Origin: UBA4416 sp963422675
Lineage (GTDB): Bacteria; Bacteroidota; Bacteroidia; B-17B0; Aurantibacillaceae
Length of the DNA stretch: 64,000 nucleotides
Direction of reading: 5' to 3'
NCBI GenBank assembly: GCA_963422675.2
Contig: CAXVYS010000009.1
Span: 62,001-126,000 of the forward strand
Part shown: positions 1 through 8,361 of the stretch, in pieces
Layout: each line of letters opens with the position of its first letter
Numbering within the stretch: the stretch's first letter is position 1
Position numbers and translations under genes: made by a program
Notes under the pieces: model-generated
The model's input: the letters and a program-made list of their open reading frames with translations, nothing else
Told to the model about the DNA's origin: nothing
Databases searched by the model: none

Positions 1-105
1 GAATTGGGAATGTTTGGTGTTGTAGAGGTTTTCACATTTATTATTTTATTATTAGTTGGGTTTTACTATATGCTTTCTAAAAAAGCATTAAAATGGGAAG
101 AATAA
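1..105 (+). CDS. nuoA: NADH-quinone oxidoreductase subunit A, 3' end only
   Basis: The window opens inside this gene; only the last 34 codons are present. They encode a hydrophobic helix rich in Phe, Ile and Leu followed by a short basic tail ending in KALKWEE. This matches the third membrane helix and C-terminus of NuoA, a small membrane subunit of complex I at the junction of the proton-pumping arm and the peripheral arm. Its position directly before nuoB supports the call. The start and the first two helices lie outside the window. Confidence 0.85.
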   Translation, partial: ELGMFGVVEVFTFIILLLVGFYYMLSKKALKWEE

Positions 106-119
106 ATTAAGAAGTCAGA
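100..119 (+). repeat. 20-base direct repeat at the end of nuoA, copy 1
   Basis: The sequence GAATAAATTAAGAAGTCAGA spans the last codon and stop of nuoA plus the start of the spacer. An identical copy sits at the end of nuoB (750-769). The two flanking genes are unrelated, so the identity points to duplication of spacer sequence. See the finding on nuo spacers. Confidence 0.8.
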
Positions 120-125
120 AATCAG

Positions 126-143
126 TCCCGATGACTAGCGGGA
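126..143. repeat. Imperfect palindrome in the nuoA-nuoB spacer
   Basis: TCCCGATGACTAGCGGGA has outer arms TCCCG and CGGGA with an imperfect centre. It is similar in plan to the GATAGCTATC palindromes at 42764, 42835 and 62640. It could be a degenerate copy of a dispersed palindromic element. It could also form a small mRNA hairpin between nuoA and nuoB. Confidence 0.5.
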
Positions 144-191
144 TTAGAGATAAGAAGTAAACATCTTAAATCTTTAAAATTTAAATTAATC

Positions 192-755
192 ATGGCAAAA
201 GAAATTATAAAACGTACAAAACTGGAAATGGCTAAAAGTCCTGAGGGATTTGAAGGCCCCGGTTTTTTTGCAGGTAAAGCAGAAGATATGATTGGATTGG
301 CCCGTAAAAATTCTTTATGGCCTTTACCATTTGCGACGTCTTGTTGTGGAATTGAATTTATGGCTACTATGGCCTCACATTATGATTTAGGGCGTTTCGG
401 GTCAGAGCGTTTAAGCTTTTCTCCGCGCCAGGCAGACATGTTAATGGTAATGGGAACCATTGCAAAAAAAATGGGGCCTACTTTGCGCCAGGTATATGAG
501 CAAATGGCTGAGCCACGTTGGGTATTATCCGTAGGAGCATGTGCAAGTAGCGGTGGTATTTTTGATACATACAGTGTTTTACAGGGAATTGATAAAATTA
601 TTCCGGTTGATGTGTATGTGCCGGGTTGTCCTCCGCGTCCGGAACAAATACTGGAAGGTGTGATGAAAATACAGGAGTTAGCCGCCAATGAATCTTTCAG
701 AAGACGTAATTCTCCGGAGTATAAAAAATTATTAAACTCTTACGGAATAGAATAA
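192..755 (+). CDS. nuoB: NADH-quinone oxidoreductase subunit B
   Basis: NuoB is the peripheral-arm subunit that carries iron-sulfur cluster N2, the last electron carrier before quinone. The four expected ligands are present: the tandem Cys51-Cys52 in SCCGIEF, Cys117 in GACASSGG and Cys146 in PGCPPRPE. The length of 187 residues is normal for the family. The ATG is preceded by an AT-rich leader without a clear Shine-Dalgarno, as is common in Bacteroidota. It is the second gene of the nuo operon, 86 bases after nuoA. Confidence 0.97.
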   Translation: MAKEIIKRTKLEMAKSPEGFEGPGFFAGKAEDMIGLARKNSLWPLPFATSCCGIEFMATMASHYDLGRFGSERLSFSPRQADMLMVMGTIAKKMGPTLRQVYEQMAEPRWVLSVGACASSGGIFDTYSVLQGIDKIIPVDVYVPGCPPRPEQILEGVMKIQELAANESFRRRNSPEYKKLLNSYGIE

Positions 756-769
756 ATTAAGAAGTCAGA
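750..769 (+). repeat. 20-base direct repeat at the end of nuoB, copy 2
   Basis: Identical to the 20 bases at 100-119, again running from the final Glu codon through the stop into the spacer. Confidence 0.8.
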
Positions 770-807
770 TTTTAGAAGTAGGAAATATAAAACCTTAACG
801 TCAAAGA

Positions 808-1305
808 ATGAGCGAATTATTAGATAAAGTAAATGAAAAACTAAAAGTAACTTTTGCAGACAGTATTGTGTCTGCTGAGATGCTATATGATTTTCCTGTG
901 TTTACCATTAAGGCAGACGCGATACATGATGTTCTTAAATTTTTGAAAGAAGACGAAGAATTGAATTTTCATTTTTTAACGGATCTTACAGGAATGCAAA
1001 CCGCTGATGAAAAACAATTAGGCGTTATTTATCATTTGCATAATATGCCTAAGAATTTCCGTATTCGTTTAAAAACATTTATGGATATTAATAAACCCGA
1101 TGTACCAACGGCTACTGATTTGTGGCCTGCAGCAAATTGGATGGAACGTGAAACGTATGATTTTTTTGGTGTAAAGTTTAAAGGTCATCCAAATTTAAAA
1201 CGCATTTTAAATGTAGATGAAATGGATATTTTTCCGATGCGAAAAGAATACCCTCTGGAAGATCAGGAGCGTACTGATAAAGACAACAGCATGTTTGGAA
1301 GATAA
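808..1305 (+). CDS. nuoC: NADH-quinone oxidoreductase subunit C
   Basis: NuoC is the 30-kDa-type peripheral subunit of complex I, which packs against NuoD near the quinone site and carries no cofactor. The signature WMERETYDFFGVKFKGHP near residues 111-128 and the terminal EYPLEDQER stretch are characteristic. At 165 residues it is a stand-alone NuoC, not the NuoCD fusion found in E. coli. It lies 52 bases after nuoB. Confidence 0.96.
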   Translation: MSELLDKVNEKLKVTFADSIVSAEMLYDFPVFTIKADAIHDVLKFLKEDEELNFHFLTDLTGMQTADEKQLGVIYHLHNMPKNFRIRLKTFMDINKPDVPTATDLWPAANWMERETYDFFGVKFKGHPNLKRILNVDEMDIFPMRKEYPLEDQERTDKDNSMFGR

Positions 1306-1378
1306 GAAATTTGAAATCAGATTTGAGATATAAGAAGTGAAAATCTTAAATCTTAAATTTTAAATCTTAAATCAAAAA

Positions 1379-2593
1379 ATGAGTAAACAAGAAAATAGTA
1401 ATACGGTTAATAAAGAGGTGTTTGAAGAGAAAGAATATTCTACTCTTAACCTTGGTCCTACGCACCCTGCTACACATGGAATTTTTCAGAACGTCCTAAA
1501 AATGGACGGAGAAATTATTCATGAAGCTACTCCAACTATCGGGTATATTCACCGTGCTTTCGAAAAATTAGCGGAACGCAGACCGTATGCACAAATTACT
1601 CCTCTAACGGATCGTATGAACTATTGTTCATCACCCATCAATAACATGGGTTGGTACATGACTGTAGAAAAATTACTGGGTGCTAAAATCCCAAAACGTG
1701 CAGAATACCATCGTGTGATCATTATGGAATTGTCCCGTATTTCCGATCATATTATTTGTAACTCTGTTATTGGTGTTGATACAGGAGCCATGACCGGCTT
1801 CTTATATATTTTTCAATGGAGAGAAAAAATCTATGAAATTTTTGAAGAGATCTGTGGAGCACGTTTAACAACAAATATTGGCCGTATTGGTGGTTTTGAC
1901 AGTGAATGGAAAAAATCGACCTGGGATAAAATTAATGCGTTTATTGCTGAATTTCCAAAAGCCTTAACGGAGTTTGCGAACCTGCTTGAACGTAATAAAA
2001 TTTTTATGGACCGTACCATTAATTGCGGACCCATTAGCGGTGAAAGAGCTTTGGAATATGGCTTTACAGGGCCTAATTTACGTGCCGCAGGAGTTGATTA
2101 TGATGTGCGCGTGATGAACCCTTATTGTTCTTACGAAGATTTTACATTTACTATTCCTGTAGGAACACAAGGTGATACGTACGATCGTTTTATGGTTCGC
2201 CAACATGAAATGTGGCAGAGTCTTGAAATTTTAAAACAGGCTATTCAAAAAATGCCGGAAGGCCCAATGCATGCTGATATGCCGGACTTCTTTTTACCAC
2301 CGAAAGAACAAGTGTATAATAATATGGAAGCTTTGATCTATCACTTTAAAATTGTGATGGGCGAAACAGATATTCCAAAAGGAGAAGTATACCATTGTGT
2401 AGAAGGTGGAAACGGAGAATTAGGGTTTTACCTGATCAGTGATGGTGGAAGAACACCGTACCGCTTGCATTTCCGCAGACCATGTTTTATTTATTACCAG
2501 GCATATTCTGAAATGGTAAAAGGAATTATGTTATCTGATGCTATTTTAACCATGAGTAGCATGAATGTAATTGCAGGAGAATTAGACGCATAG
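1379..2593 (+). CDS. nuoD: NADH-quinone oxidoreductase subunit D
   Basis: NuoD is the 49-kDa subunit, related to the large subunit of [NiFe] hydrogenases, and forms the quinone-binding cavity with NuoB. The HPATHG motif lies at residues 29-34, and the conserved GERALEYGFTGPNLRAAG block lies near the middle. The length of 404 residues is typical of a separate NuoD. The hydrogenase nickel-binding cysteines are absent, as expected. The spacer before it (1306-1378) is built from repeats of the word cttaaat. Confidence 0.97.
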   Translation: MSKQENSNTVNKEVFEEKEYSTLNLGPTHPATHGIFQNVLKMDGEIIHEATPTIGYIHRAFEKLAERRPYAQITPLTDRMNYCSSPINNMGWYMTVEKLLGAKIPKRAEYHRVIIMELSRISDHIICNSVIGVDTGAMTGFLYIFQWREKIYEIFEEICGARLTTNIGRIGGFDSEWKKSTWDKINAFIAEFPKALTEFANLLERNKIFMDRTINCGPISGERALEYGFTGPNLRAAGVDYDVRVMNPYCSYEDFTFTIPVGTQGDTYDRFMVRQHEMWQSLEILKQAIQKMPEGPMHADMPDFFLPPKEQVYNNMEALIYHFKIVMGETDIPKGEVYHCVEGGNGELGFYLISDGGRTPYRLHFRRPCFIYYQAYSEMVKGIMLSDAILTMSSMNVIAGELDA

Positions 2594-2705
2594 TGAGTTT
2601 TTAATTATTAAGGTTTAGTTTTTAATAAAGAAAATAAATAAAAAATTATAGTAGAGAGTCGATAGATTAACAACTAAAAAACTCAACACTAAAAACTAGT
2701 AAAAA
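2594..2705 (+). other. nuoD-nuoE spacer with interleaved complementary words
   Basis: This 112-base AT-rich spacer contains TGAGTTTTT (2594-2602) and TAGTTTTTA (2616-2624) on the left. Their complements AAAAACTCA (2677-2685) and TAAAAACTA (2690-2698) lie on the right. The order is A-B-A'-B', so both pairings together would be pseudoknot-like and simple nesting is not possible. The match may be chance in low-complexity sequence. Confidence 0.35.
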
Positions 2706-3287
2706 ATGAGTTCACAAGTACACGGAGCACAAAAATTTGATCAAGCAAAACGTGCTGAAATAGTTTTCAGTGAGGAAGCGATGAAAACAGTGCAAACAAT
2801 CATTTCCCATTATCCGCCGGAAAAAATTAAATCTGCATTATTGCCTGTGTTACATGTGGCACAAGCAGAATTTGGTGGATGGTTAAGTCCTGAAACCATG
2901 GATTATGTCGCATCTGTTTTAAAGATTCGTCCGGTGGAAGTATTTGAAGTAGCCTCTTTTTATACCATGTATAACTTAAAGCCAATGGGCAAATGTGTGC
3001 TGGAAGTTTGCCAAACAAGTTCTTGCTGGTTAAACGGTGCAGAGGATATTGTAAAATACATTGAGAAAAAATTAAATATTAAAGTAGGTGAAACTACCAA
3101 AGACGGAATGTTTTCTTTAAAAGTGGCGGAGTGTTTAGGTTCTTGTGGAACAGCGCCCATGCTGCAATGCGGAGCAAGCTACCACGAAAATTTAACCTAC
3201 GATAAAGTAGATACGCTTTTAGAGAACTACAGAGTAGAAGGCAAATTAAAAAGTTATACGGATTTAGATTATAAAAACACATTATAA
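2706..3287 (+). CDS. nuoE: NADH-quinone oxidoreductase subunit E
   Basis: NuoE is the 24-kDa thioredoxin-fold subunit of the NADH-oxidising module and carries the [2Fe-2S] cluster N1a. The ligands are visible as Cys102-x4-Cys107 (CQTSSC) and Cys143-x3-Cys147 (CLGSC). It has 193 residues, slightly longer than E. coli NuoE because of N- and C-terminal extensions. nuoF follows only 10 bases later, in keeping with the two proteins forming a tight pair. Confidence 0.96.
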   Translation: MSSQVHGAQKFDQAKRAEIVFSEEAMKTVQTIISHYPPEKIKSALLPVLHVAQAEFGGWLSPETMDYVASVLKIRPVEVFEVASFYTMYNLKPMGKCVLEVCQTSSCWLNGAEDIVKYIEKKLNIKVGETTKDGMFSLKVAECLGSCGTAPMLQCGASYHENLTYDKVDTLLENYRVEGKLKSYTDLDYKNTL

Positions 3288-3297
3288 CCATTAAACA

Positions 3298-4638
3298 ATG
3301 GGAAGAAAATTATTAATACACAACGATCACGTTCCTAACATTCATACGTTAGACGTGTACCGTGCACATGGTGGTTATGCTTCTGTAGAGAAAGCATTAA
3401 AAACAATGCAACCTGATCAGGTAACGGATGAAGTAAAAAAATCGGGTTTACGTGGCCGCGGTGGCGCAGGTTTCCCTACAGGAATGAAATGGAGTTTCCT
3501 CGCAAAACCGGAAGGTGTTGCACGCTACTTAGTATGTAATGCCGATGAATCGGAACCGGGAACGTTCAAAGACCGTTACTTAATGGAAAAAATTCCTCAT
3601 GCATTAATTGAAGGCATGATTACCTCTTCTTATGCATTGGGTGCAAAAACTTCTTACATCTACATTCGTGGGGAATACTTTTATGTGGCCCGTATTGTAG
3701 AAGCAGCTATTGCAGAAGCTTATGCAGCAGGCTGGTTAGGAAAAAATATTTTAGGAACTGATTTTTCTCACGACTGTTATGTACAGGTTGGTGGTGGTGC
3801 TTATATCTGTGGAGAAGAAACGGCCTTGTTAGAATCGTTAGAAGGTAAACGTGGTAATCCGCGTATCAAGCCGCCGTTTCCTGCTGTTGCCGGTTTATGG
3901 GGTTGCCCTACGGTTGTAAATAACGTAGAAACGATTGCTGCAGTTGTACCCATCGTTAATATGGGTGGAGAAGAATACGCTAAAATTGGTGTTGGAAAAT
4001 CTACCGGAACAAAATTAATTTCTGCGTCCGGGCATATCAATAAACCGGGTGTTTACGAAATTGAATTAGGAATTACCGTTGAAGATTTTATTTATAGCGA
4101 TGAGTATTGTGGCGGTATTCGCAATGGTAAAAAATTAAAGGCGGTTGTAGCTGGAGGTTCATCTGTGCCAATCTTACCAACAGAATTAATTTTAAGAACT
4201 GCTAAAGGCGAGCCTCGTTTAATGACTTACGAAAGTTTATCAGACGGTGGTTTTATAACCGGAACCATGTTGGGTTCAGGTGGGTTTATTGCCATGGATG
4301 AAGATACAAGCATCGTGAAAAATTTATTTACGTTTGCCCGTTTCTATCGTCATGAATCTTGTGGCCAGTGTTCACCTTGTCGTGAAGGAACAGGCTGGAT
4401 GGAAAAAATATTGCAAAAGTTTTTAAACGGAACCGCGAATGAAAGTGATGTGGAATTATTGTGGGACATTCAAAGTAAAATTGAAGGTAAAACTATTTGT
4501 CCGTTAGGAGAAGCTGCAGCATGGCCTGTAGCAGCTGCTATCCGTCATTTCAAACAAGAATTTATTGATATCGCAAAAAGTAAAAAGTTTGTGGATATTT
4601 CTCATTACGATCGTTTAAACAAATTAGCAAGAGCATAA
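3298..4638 (+). CDS. nuoF: NADH-quinone oxidoreductase subunit F
   Basis: NuoF (51-kDa type) binds NADH and FMN and carries [4Fe-4S] cluster N3, so it is the electron entry point of complex I. The glycine-rich nucleotide loop GRGGAGFPTG is at residues 53-62. Cys355, Cys358 and Cys361 (SCGQCSPC) plus Cys401 (TICPLGE) supply N3. The length of 446 residues is typical. Its presence with nuoE shows a full NADH-oxidising complex, not the 11-subunit form that lacks the module. Confidence 0.97.
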   Translation: MGRKLLIHNDHVPNIHTLDVYRAHGGYASVEKALKTMQPDQVTDEVKKSGLRGRGGAGFPTGMKWSFLAKPEGVARYLVCNADESEPGTFKDRYLMEKIPHALIEGMITSSYALGAKTSYIYIRGEYFYVARIVEAAIAEAYAAGWLGKNILGTDFSHDCYVQVGGGAYICGEETALLESLEGKRGNPRIKPPFPAVAGLWGCPTVVNNVETIAAVVPIVNMGGEEYAKIGVGKSTGTKLISASGHINKPGVYEIELGITVEDFIYSDEYCGGIRNGKKLKAVVAGGSSVPILPTELILRTAKGEPRLMTYESLSDGGFITGTMLGSGGFIAMDEDTSIVKNLFTFARFYRHESCGQCSPCREGTGWMEKILQKFLNGTANESDVELLWDIQSKIEGKTICPLGEAAAWPVAAAIRHFKQEFIDIAKSKKFVDISHYDRLNKLARA

Positions 4639-4688
4639 GTATCACAATTCATGTTTTTGAATTTTGATTTAAAAACTTTTAAATTAAT

Positions 4689-5672
4689 ATGAAAGTAACA
4701 ATAGATGGAATAGAAATTGACGTACCTAAGGGTACTACAATTCTTGAAGCAGCACGTATGATAGGTCCGGAGGTAGCTCCACCAACCATGTGCTATTATT
4801 CTAAATTAAAAACCAGTGGAGGGTATTGCCGTACTTGCATTGTAAAAGTAACACAAGGAAGCACAGCTAATCCAACTCCTATGCCTAAACCTGTGGCAAG
4901 TTGCCGTACGGAAGTAATGGATGGGATGGTAGTAGAAAATACCATTAATAAAGATGTATTGGAAGCACGTAAAGGTGTGGTTGAATTTTTATTAATGAAT
5001 CATCCTTTGGATTGCCCTGTGTGTGATCAGGCAGGTGAGTGTAGCTTACAGGATTTAGGTTACGAACATGGTGCCGCCACTACGCGTTATGAGTTTCCTC
5101 GTCGTGAGTTCGAAAAAATTGATATAGGGAAATATATTCAGTTACATATGACGCGTTGCATTATGTGTTTCCGTTGTGTAAAAGTTGCCGAGCAATTAAC
5201 AGATAACCGTGTACATGGTGTGATGCATCGTGGTGATGCGGCAGAGATCTCTACGTATATCGAAAACGTTATTGAAAATGATTTTTCAGGAAACGTCATT
5301 GACGTGTGTCCGGTTGGAGCATTAACTGATAAAACATTCCGTTTCAAAAGCCGTGTATGGTTTACTAAACCGGTTGATGCGAGTTGCGATTGTAAAAAAT
5401 GTTCAGGTAAAGTGCGTTTATGGTTAAAAGGAGCAGATGTATTACGTGTAACTGCCCGTAAAGATATGTGGGGAGAAGCAGAAGAATTTATTTGTAACGA
5501 GTGCCGTTTCGAAAGAAAAAATACAGCTGACTGGAAAGTAGAAGGACCTTCGCCAATTCACCGGAGCAGTGTTATTTCTCAAAATCATTACACTCACTTA
5601 AATGAGTTAAAAGTGCAGGTGATGAAACAACAAAAAGCACTTGGATTTATGGACATTAATAAAAGACCCTAA
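4689..5672 (+). CDS. nuoG: NADH-quinone oxidoreductase subunit G, short form
   Basis: NuoG carries iron-sulfur clusters that pass electrons from NuoE/F towards NuoB. Ligand sets are clear: Cys35/47/50/72 for [2Fe-2S] N1b, His105 with Cys109/112/118 for N5, and Cys157/160/163/207 for N4. A further group (Cys233, 235, 238, 269, 272) starts where the molybdopterin-oxidoreductase-like region begins in longer homologues. At 327 residues it lacks the large C-terminal domain found in E. coli NuoG of about 900 residues. The stop is followed after 8 bases by nuoH, so this looks like a natural short form and not a frameshift. Confidence 0.93.
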   Translation: MKVTIDGIEIDVPKGTTILEAARMIGPEVAPPTMCYYSKLKTSGGYCRTCIVKVTQGSTANPTPMPKPVASCRTEVMDGMVVENTINKDVLEARKGVVEFLLMNHPLDCPVCDQAGECSLQDLGYEHGAATTRYEFPRREFEKIDIGKYIQLHMTRCIMCFRCVKVAEQLTDNRVHGVMHRGDAAEISTYIENVIENDFSGNVIDVCPVGALTDKTFRFKSRVWFTKPVDASCDCKKCSGKVRLWLKGADVLRVTARKDMWGEAEEFICNECRFERKNTADWKVEGPSPIHRSSVISQNHYTHLNELKVQVMKQQKALGFMDINKRP

Positions 5673-5680
5673 TAACTACT

Positions 5681-6745
5681 ATGCTAAGTTTATTAATATA
5701 TAAAGGAATTGTTTGTGTAGCAGTGTTTTTGCTTTCCCTTGGGGTTGCAGCTTACGCTACATTATGGGAACGAAAATTTGCTGCTTTTCTGCAAGACAGG
5801 AAAGGCCCTAATAGAGCAGGAAAGTGGGGTTTATTACAACCATTGGCTGATGGTGGAAAAATGTTTATGAAGGAAGAGATCATTCCGAATGTATCTAACC
5901 GTTCCTTATTTATTTTAGGACCATCGTTGTTTATGGTCACGGCCGTAATGACCAGTGCCGTTATTCCATGGGGAAAGCCGGTTATGGTTGGTGGTCATTT
6001 ATACGACATTCAGATTACCGACATTAACATTGGTGTTATTTATTTACTGGGTGTTGTGTCTATTGGTGTATATGGAATTATGATCGGTGGCTGGGCATCT
6101 AATAATAAGTTCGCTTTATTGGGAGCGGTGCGTGCCTCTTCACAAATGATCAGTTATGAAATTGCCATGGGTATTGCTTTAATTGCGTTAATCATATCTT
6201 CCGGTGGCTCTTTAAGTTTAAAAGATATTATTGAAGGCCAGGATAAAGGTTGGTGTAATTTCGTGTATCAACCTTTAGGATTTTTAATTTTCTTTATTTG
6301 TGCTTTGGCAGAAACCAATCGTGCACCTTTCGATTTACCGGAGTGTGAAACTGAGTTAGTAGGTGGTTACCATACAGAGTATTCATCTATGAAATTAGGA
6401 TTGTTCCTGTTTGCGGAATACATCAACATGTTTATTTCTTCAGCAATTATGGCCGGGTTTTATTTCGGTGGTTATAACTTCCCTTTTGCGCATGAGTTTT
6501 ATGCATGGTTGGGATTAGAAGAAGGATCATGGTTAATTTCTTTAATCGGCTTTGGAGCCTACTTTACTAAAATATTTTTATTCATTTGTCTGTTTATGTG
6601 GGTTCGTTGGACATTGCCACGTTTCCGTTATGACCAGTTAATGAATTTAGGTTGGAAAACCTTACTGCCATTGTCTTTATTTAATTTGGGCTTAACAGTT
6701 TTAGTGGAGATTTTTATCAGAAAAACGATACCGTTTCATTTTTAA
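5681..6745 (+). CDS. nuoH: NADH-quinone oxidoreductase subunit H
   Basis: NuoH is the membrane subunit that couples quinone chemistry to the antiporter-like subunits. The family blocks ERKFAAFLQDRKGPNRAG near residues 30-47 and ETNRAPFDLPECETELVGG near the middle are intact, including the acidic residues of the E-channel. Eight or so hydrophobic segments span its 354 residues. The gene begins 8 bases after nuoG. Confidence 0.97.
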   Translation: MLSLLIYKGIVCVAVFLLSLGVAAYATLWERKFAAFLQDRKGPNRAGKWGLLQPLADGGKMFMKEEIIPNVSNRSLFILGPSLFMVTAVMTSAVIPWGKPVMVGGHLYDIQITDINIGVIYLLGVVSIGVYGIMIGGWASNNKFALLGAVRASSQMISYEIAMGIALIALIISSGGSLSLKDIIEGQDKGWCNFVYQPLGFLIFFICALAETNRAPFDLPECETELVGGYHTEYSSMKLGLFLFAEYINMFISSAIMAGFYFGGYNFPFAHEFYAWLGLEEGSWLISLIGFGAYFTKIFLFICLFMWVRWTLPRFRYDQLMNLGWKTLLPLSLFNLGLTVLVEIFIRKTIPFHF

Positions 6746-6785
6746 GAATTAAAAACGAAGAACTTAACATTAAAAACATTTAGAA

Positions 6786-7388
6786 ATGCAATTAACCAAT
6801 AGAAAAGTAGTCGTATCAAACAAAGTGCAAAGTTTTGCAGAGAGATTATATCTTCCTGCCATTGCAAAAGGGATGTTGATCACCGCAAGCCATTTGTTTA
6901 AGAAATCACCCACGATTAATTATCCGGAAGAAAAAAGACCGATAGCTCCTGTATTTCGTGGGCAACATGTTTTAAAGTTGGATGAGAATGGTGCGGAACG
7001 TTGTACCTCTTGTGGGATGTGTGCTGTGGCCTGTCCTGCAGAAGCTATTACGATGACAAGCGGAGAGCGTAAAAAAGGAGAAGAACATTTATACCGCGAA
7101 GAAAAATATGCGGCAACATATGAAATCAATATGTTGCGTTGTATCTTCTGCGGTTTATGTGAAGAAGCTTGTCCGAAAGAAGCTATTTTCTTAACAGACC
7201 GTTTAGTGGATGTAGAATTTGAACGCGATGATTTTATTTACGGAAAAGATAAATTGGTGGAAAAGTTAAATGAGCGTATTGATGTCACCCAGCGCCAAAC
7301 TCCGGAAGTATTAGAATTTAAAAAGATCCCCGGATTAAAGCACAATGAATTATTTGACCCTAAAAAATTAGATAAAGACAAGCATTGA
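6786..7388 (+). CDS. nuoI: NADH-quinone oxidoreductase subunit I
   Basis: NuoI is the 8Fe ferredoxin-like subunit (TYKY type) that carries clusters N6a and N6b. Two classic motifs are present: Cys73/76/79/83 (CTSCGMCAVACP) and Cys119/122/125/129 (CIFCGLCEEACP). The N-terminal 40 residues include the amphipathic segment that docks to the membrane arm. The length of 200 residues is somewhat above average because of a charged C-terminal tail. Confidence 0.97.
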   Translation: MQLTNRKVVVSNKVQSFAERLYLPAIAKGMLITASHLFKKSPTINYPEEKRPIAPVFRGQHVLKLDENGAERCTSCGMCAVACPAEAITMTSGERKKGEEHLYREEKYAATYEINMLRCIFCGLCEEACPKEAIFLTDRLVDVEFERDDFIYGKDKLVEKLNERIDVTQRQTPEVLEFKKIPGLKHNELFDPKKLDKDKH

Positions 7389-7490
7389 GAAGTTAGATCT
7401 TAGAATTAATTAAAACTAAAAAATAAATCAGACTTTTTTGAATTAGAATAAAACCTTTAAATCAAAAAATCTTAAATCTTAAAATAAAGT

Positions 7491-8030
7491 ATGTTAGGAC
7501 TTACAACTACACAATGGCTTTTCGGAATACTTTCCTTTCTTGCAATTATGTTTGCATTAATGGTAGTGTTTACACGCAATCCGGTTAACTCAGTTTTATA
7601 TTTGGTATTAACTTTCTTTTGTATCGCAGGGCATTATATATTATTAAACGCACAATTTTTGGCAGTAGTACATATAGTGGTATACGCAGGTGCGATCATG
7701 GTATTGTTTTTATTCATCATCATGTTAATGAATTTGAATGCGGATAGTGAACCAAGAAAACATATTGTAACACGTATTATTGCCGGTGTTATTGGTGGCG
7801 TGTTATTATTTGTAATGGTGGGTGCTTTAAAAGGAGCAGAGCAATTACAACTGGTACAGGGTGGGGCTTCTCAAATTGGTTTGGTTAAAAATTTAGGGAA
7901 TGTTTTATTCCATGAGTTTTTATTCCCGTTCGAAGTTGCTTCTGTGTTATTATTAGCTGCTTTAGTCGGTGCTATTATGATTGGTAAAAGAGATACAAAT
8001 ATTAACGAAAAAGAAACTATAAATAATTAA
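7491..8030 (+). CDS. nuoJ: NADH-quinone oxidoreductase subunit J
   Basis: NuoJ is a five-helix membrane subunit of the proton-pumping arm. The conserved stretch VVHIVVYAGAIMVLFLFIIM (near residues 60-80) is the helix that contains a pi-bulge and moves during turnover in complex I. The length of 179 residues is normal. The 102-base spacer upstream again contains the words aatcttaaatcttaaa. nuoK follows 15 bases later. Confidence 0.95.
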   Translation: MLGLTTTQWLFGILSFLAIMFALMVVFTRNPVNSVLYLVLTFFCIAGHYILLNAQFLAVVHIVVYAGAIMVLFLFIIMLMNLNADSEPRKHIVTRIIAGVIGGVLLFVMVGALKGAEQLQLVQGGASQIGLVKNLGNVLFHEFLFPFEVASVLLLAALVGAIMIGKRDTNINEKETINN

Positions 8031-8045
8031 TAAAACTAATTTATC

Positions 8046-8357
8046 ATGTTAAACGGAATTCCAATCAATTATTACATCATGCTTAGCGCCGTATTATTTA
8101 TTATTGGCGTAGTAGGTGTAATGGCGCGCAGAAATGCCATCATTATTTTTATGTGTATTGAGTTAATGCTAAATGCGGTTAATTTATTATTAGTTGCTTT
8201 TTCAACATTACATAACGACCCATCAGGGCAGGTATTTGTATTTTTTATTATGGCAGTAGCTGCCGCAGAGGTAGCAGTAGGACTGGCTATTTTGGCGATG
8301 GTGTATCGTAATTTTAAAAGTATTGACATTGATTTATTAAGCAGATTAAAGAACTAG
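8046..8357 (+). CDS. nuoK: NADH-quinone oxidoreductase subunit K
   Basis: NuoK is the three-helix MrpC/NuoK-type subunit with two membrane glutamates essential for proton transfer. These are visible in MCIELMLNAVNLLL (helix 2) and AAAEVAVGLAILA (helix 3). The length of 103 residues is standard. nuoL begins 4 bases after the stop, so the two are probably translationally coupled. Confidence 0.96.
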   Translation: MLNGIPINYYIMLSAVLFIIGVVGVMARRNAIIIFMCIELMLNAVNLLLVAFSTLHNDPSGQVFVFFIMAVAAAEVAVGLAILAMVYRNFKSIDIDLLSRLKN

Positions 8358-8361
8358 GTAT

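Noticed and set aside
4689..5672. NuoG truncated by frameshift
   Set aside because: nuoH begins 8 bases after the stop with no intervening coding remnant, so the short form seems natural.
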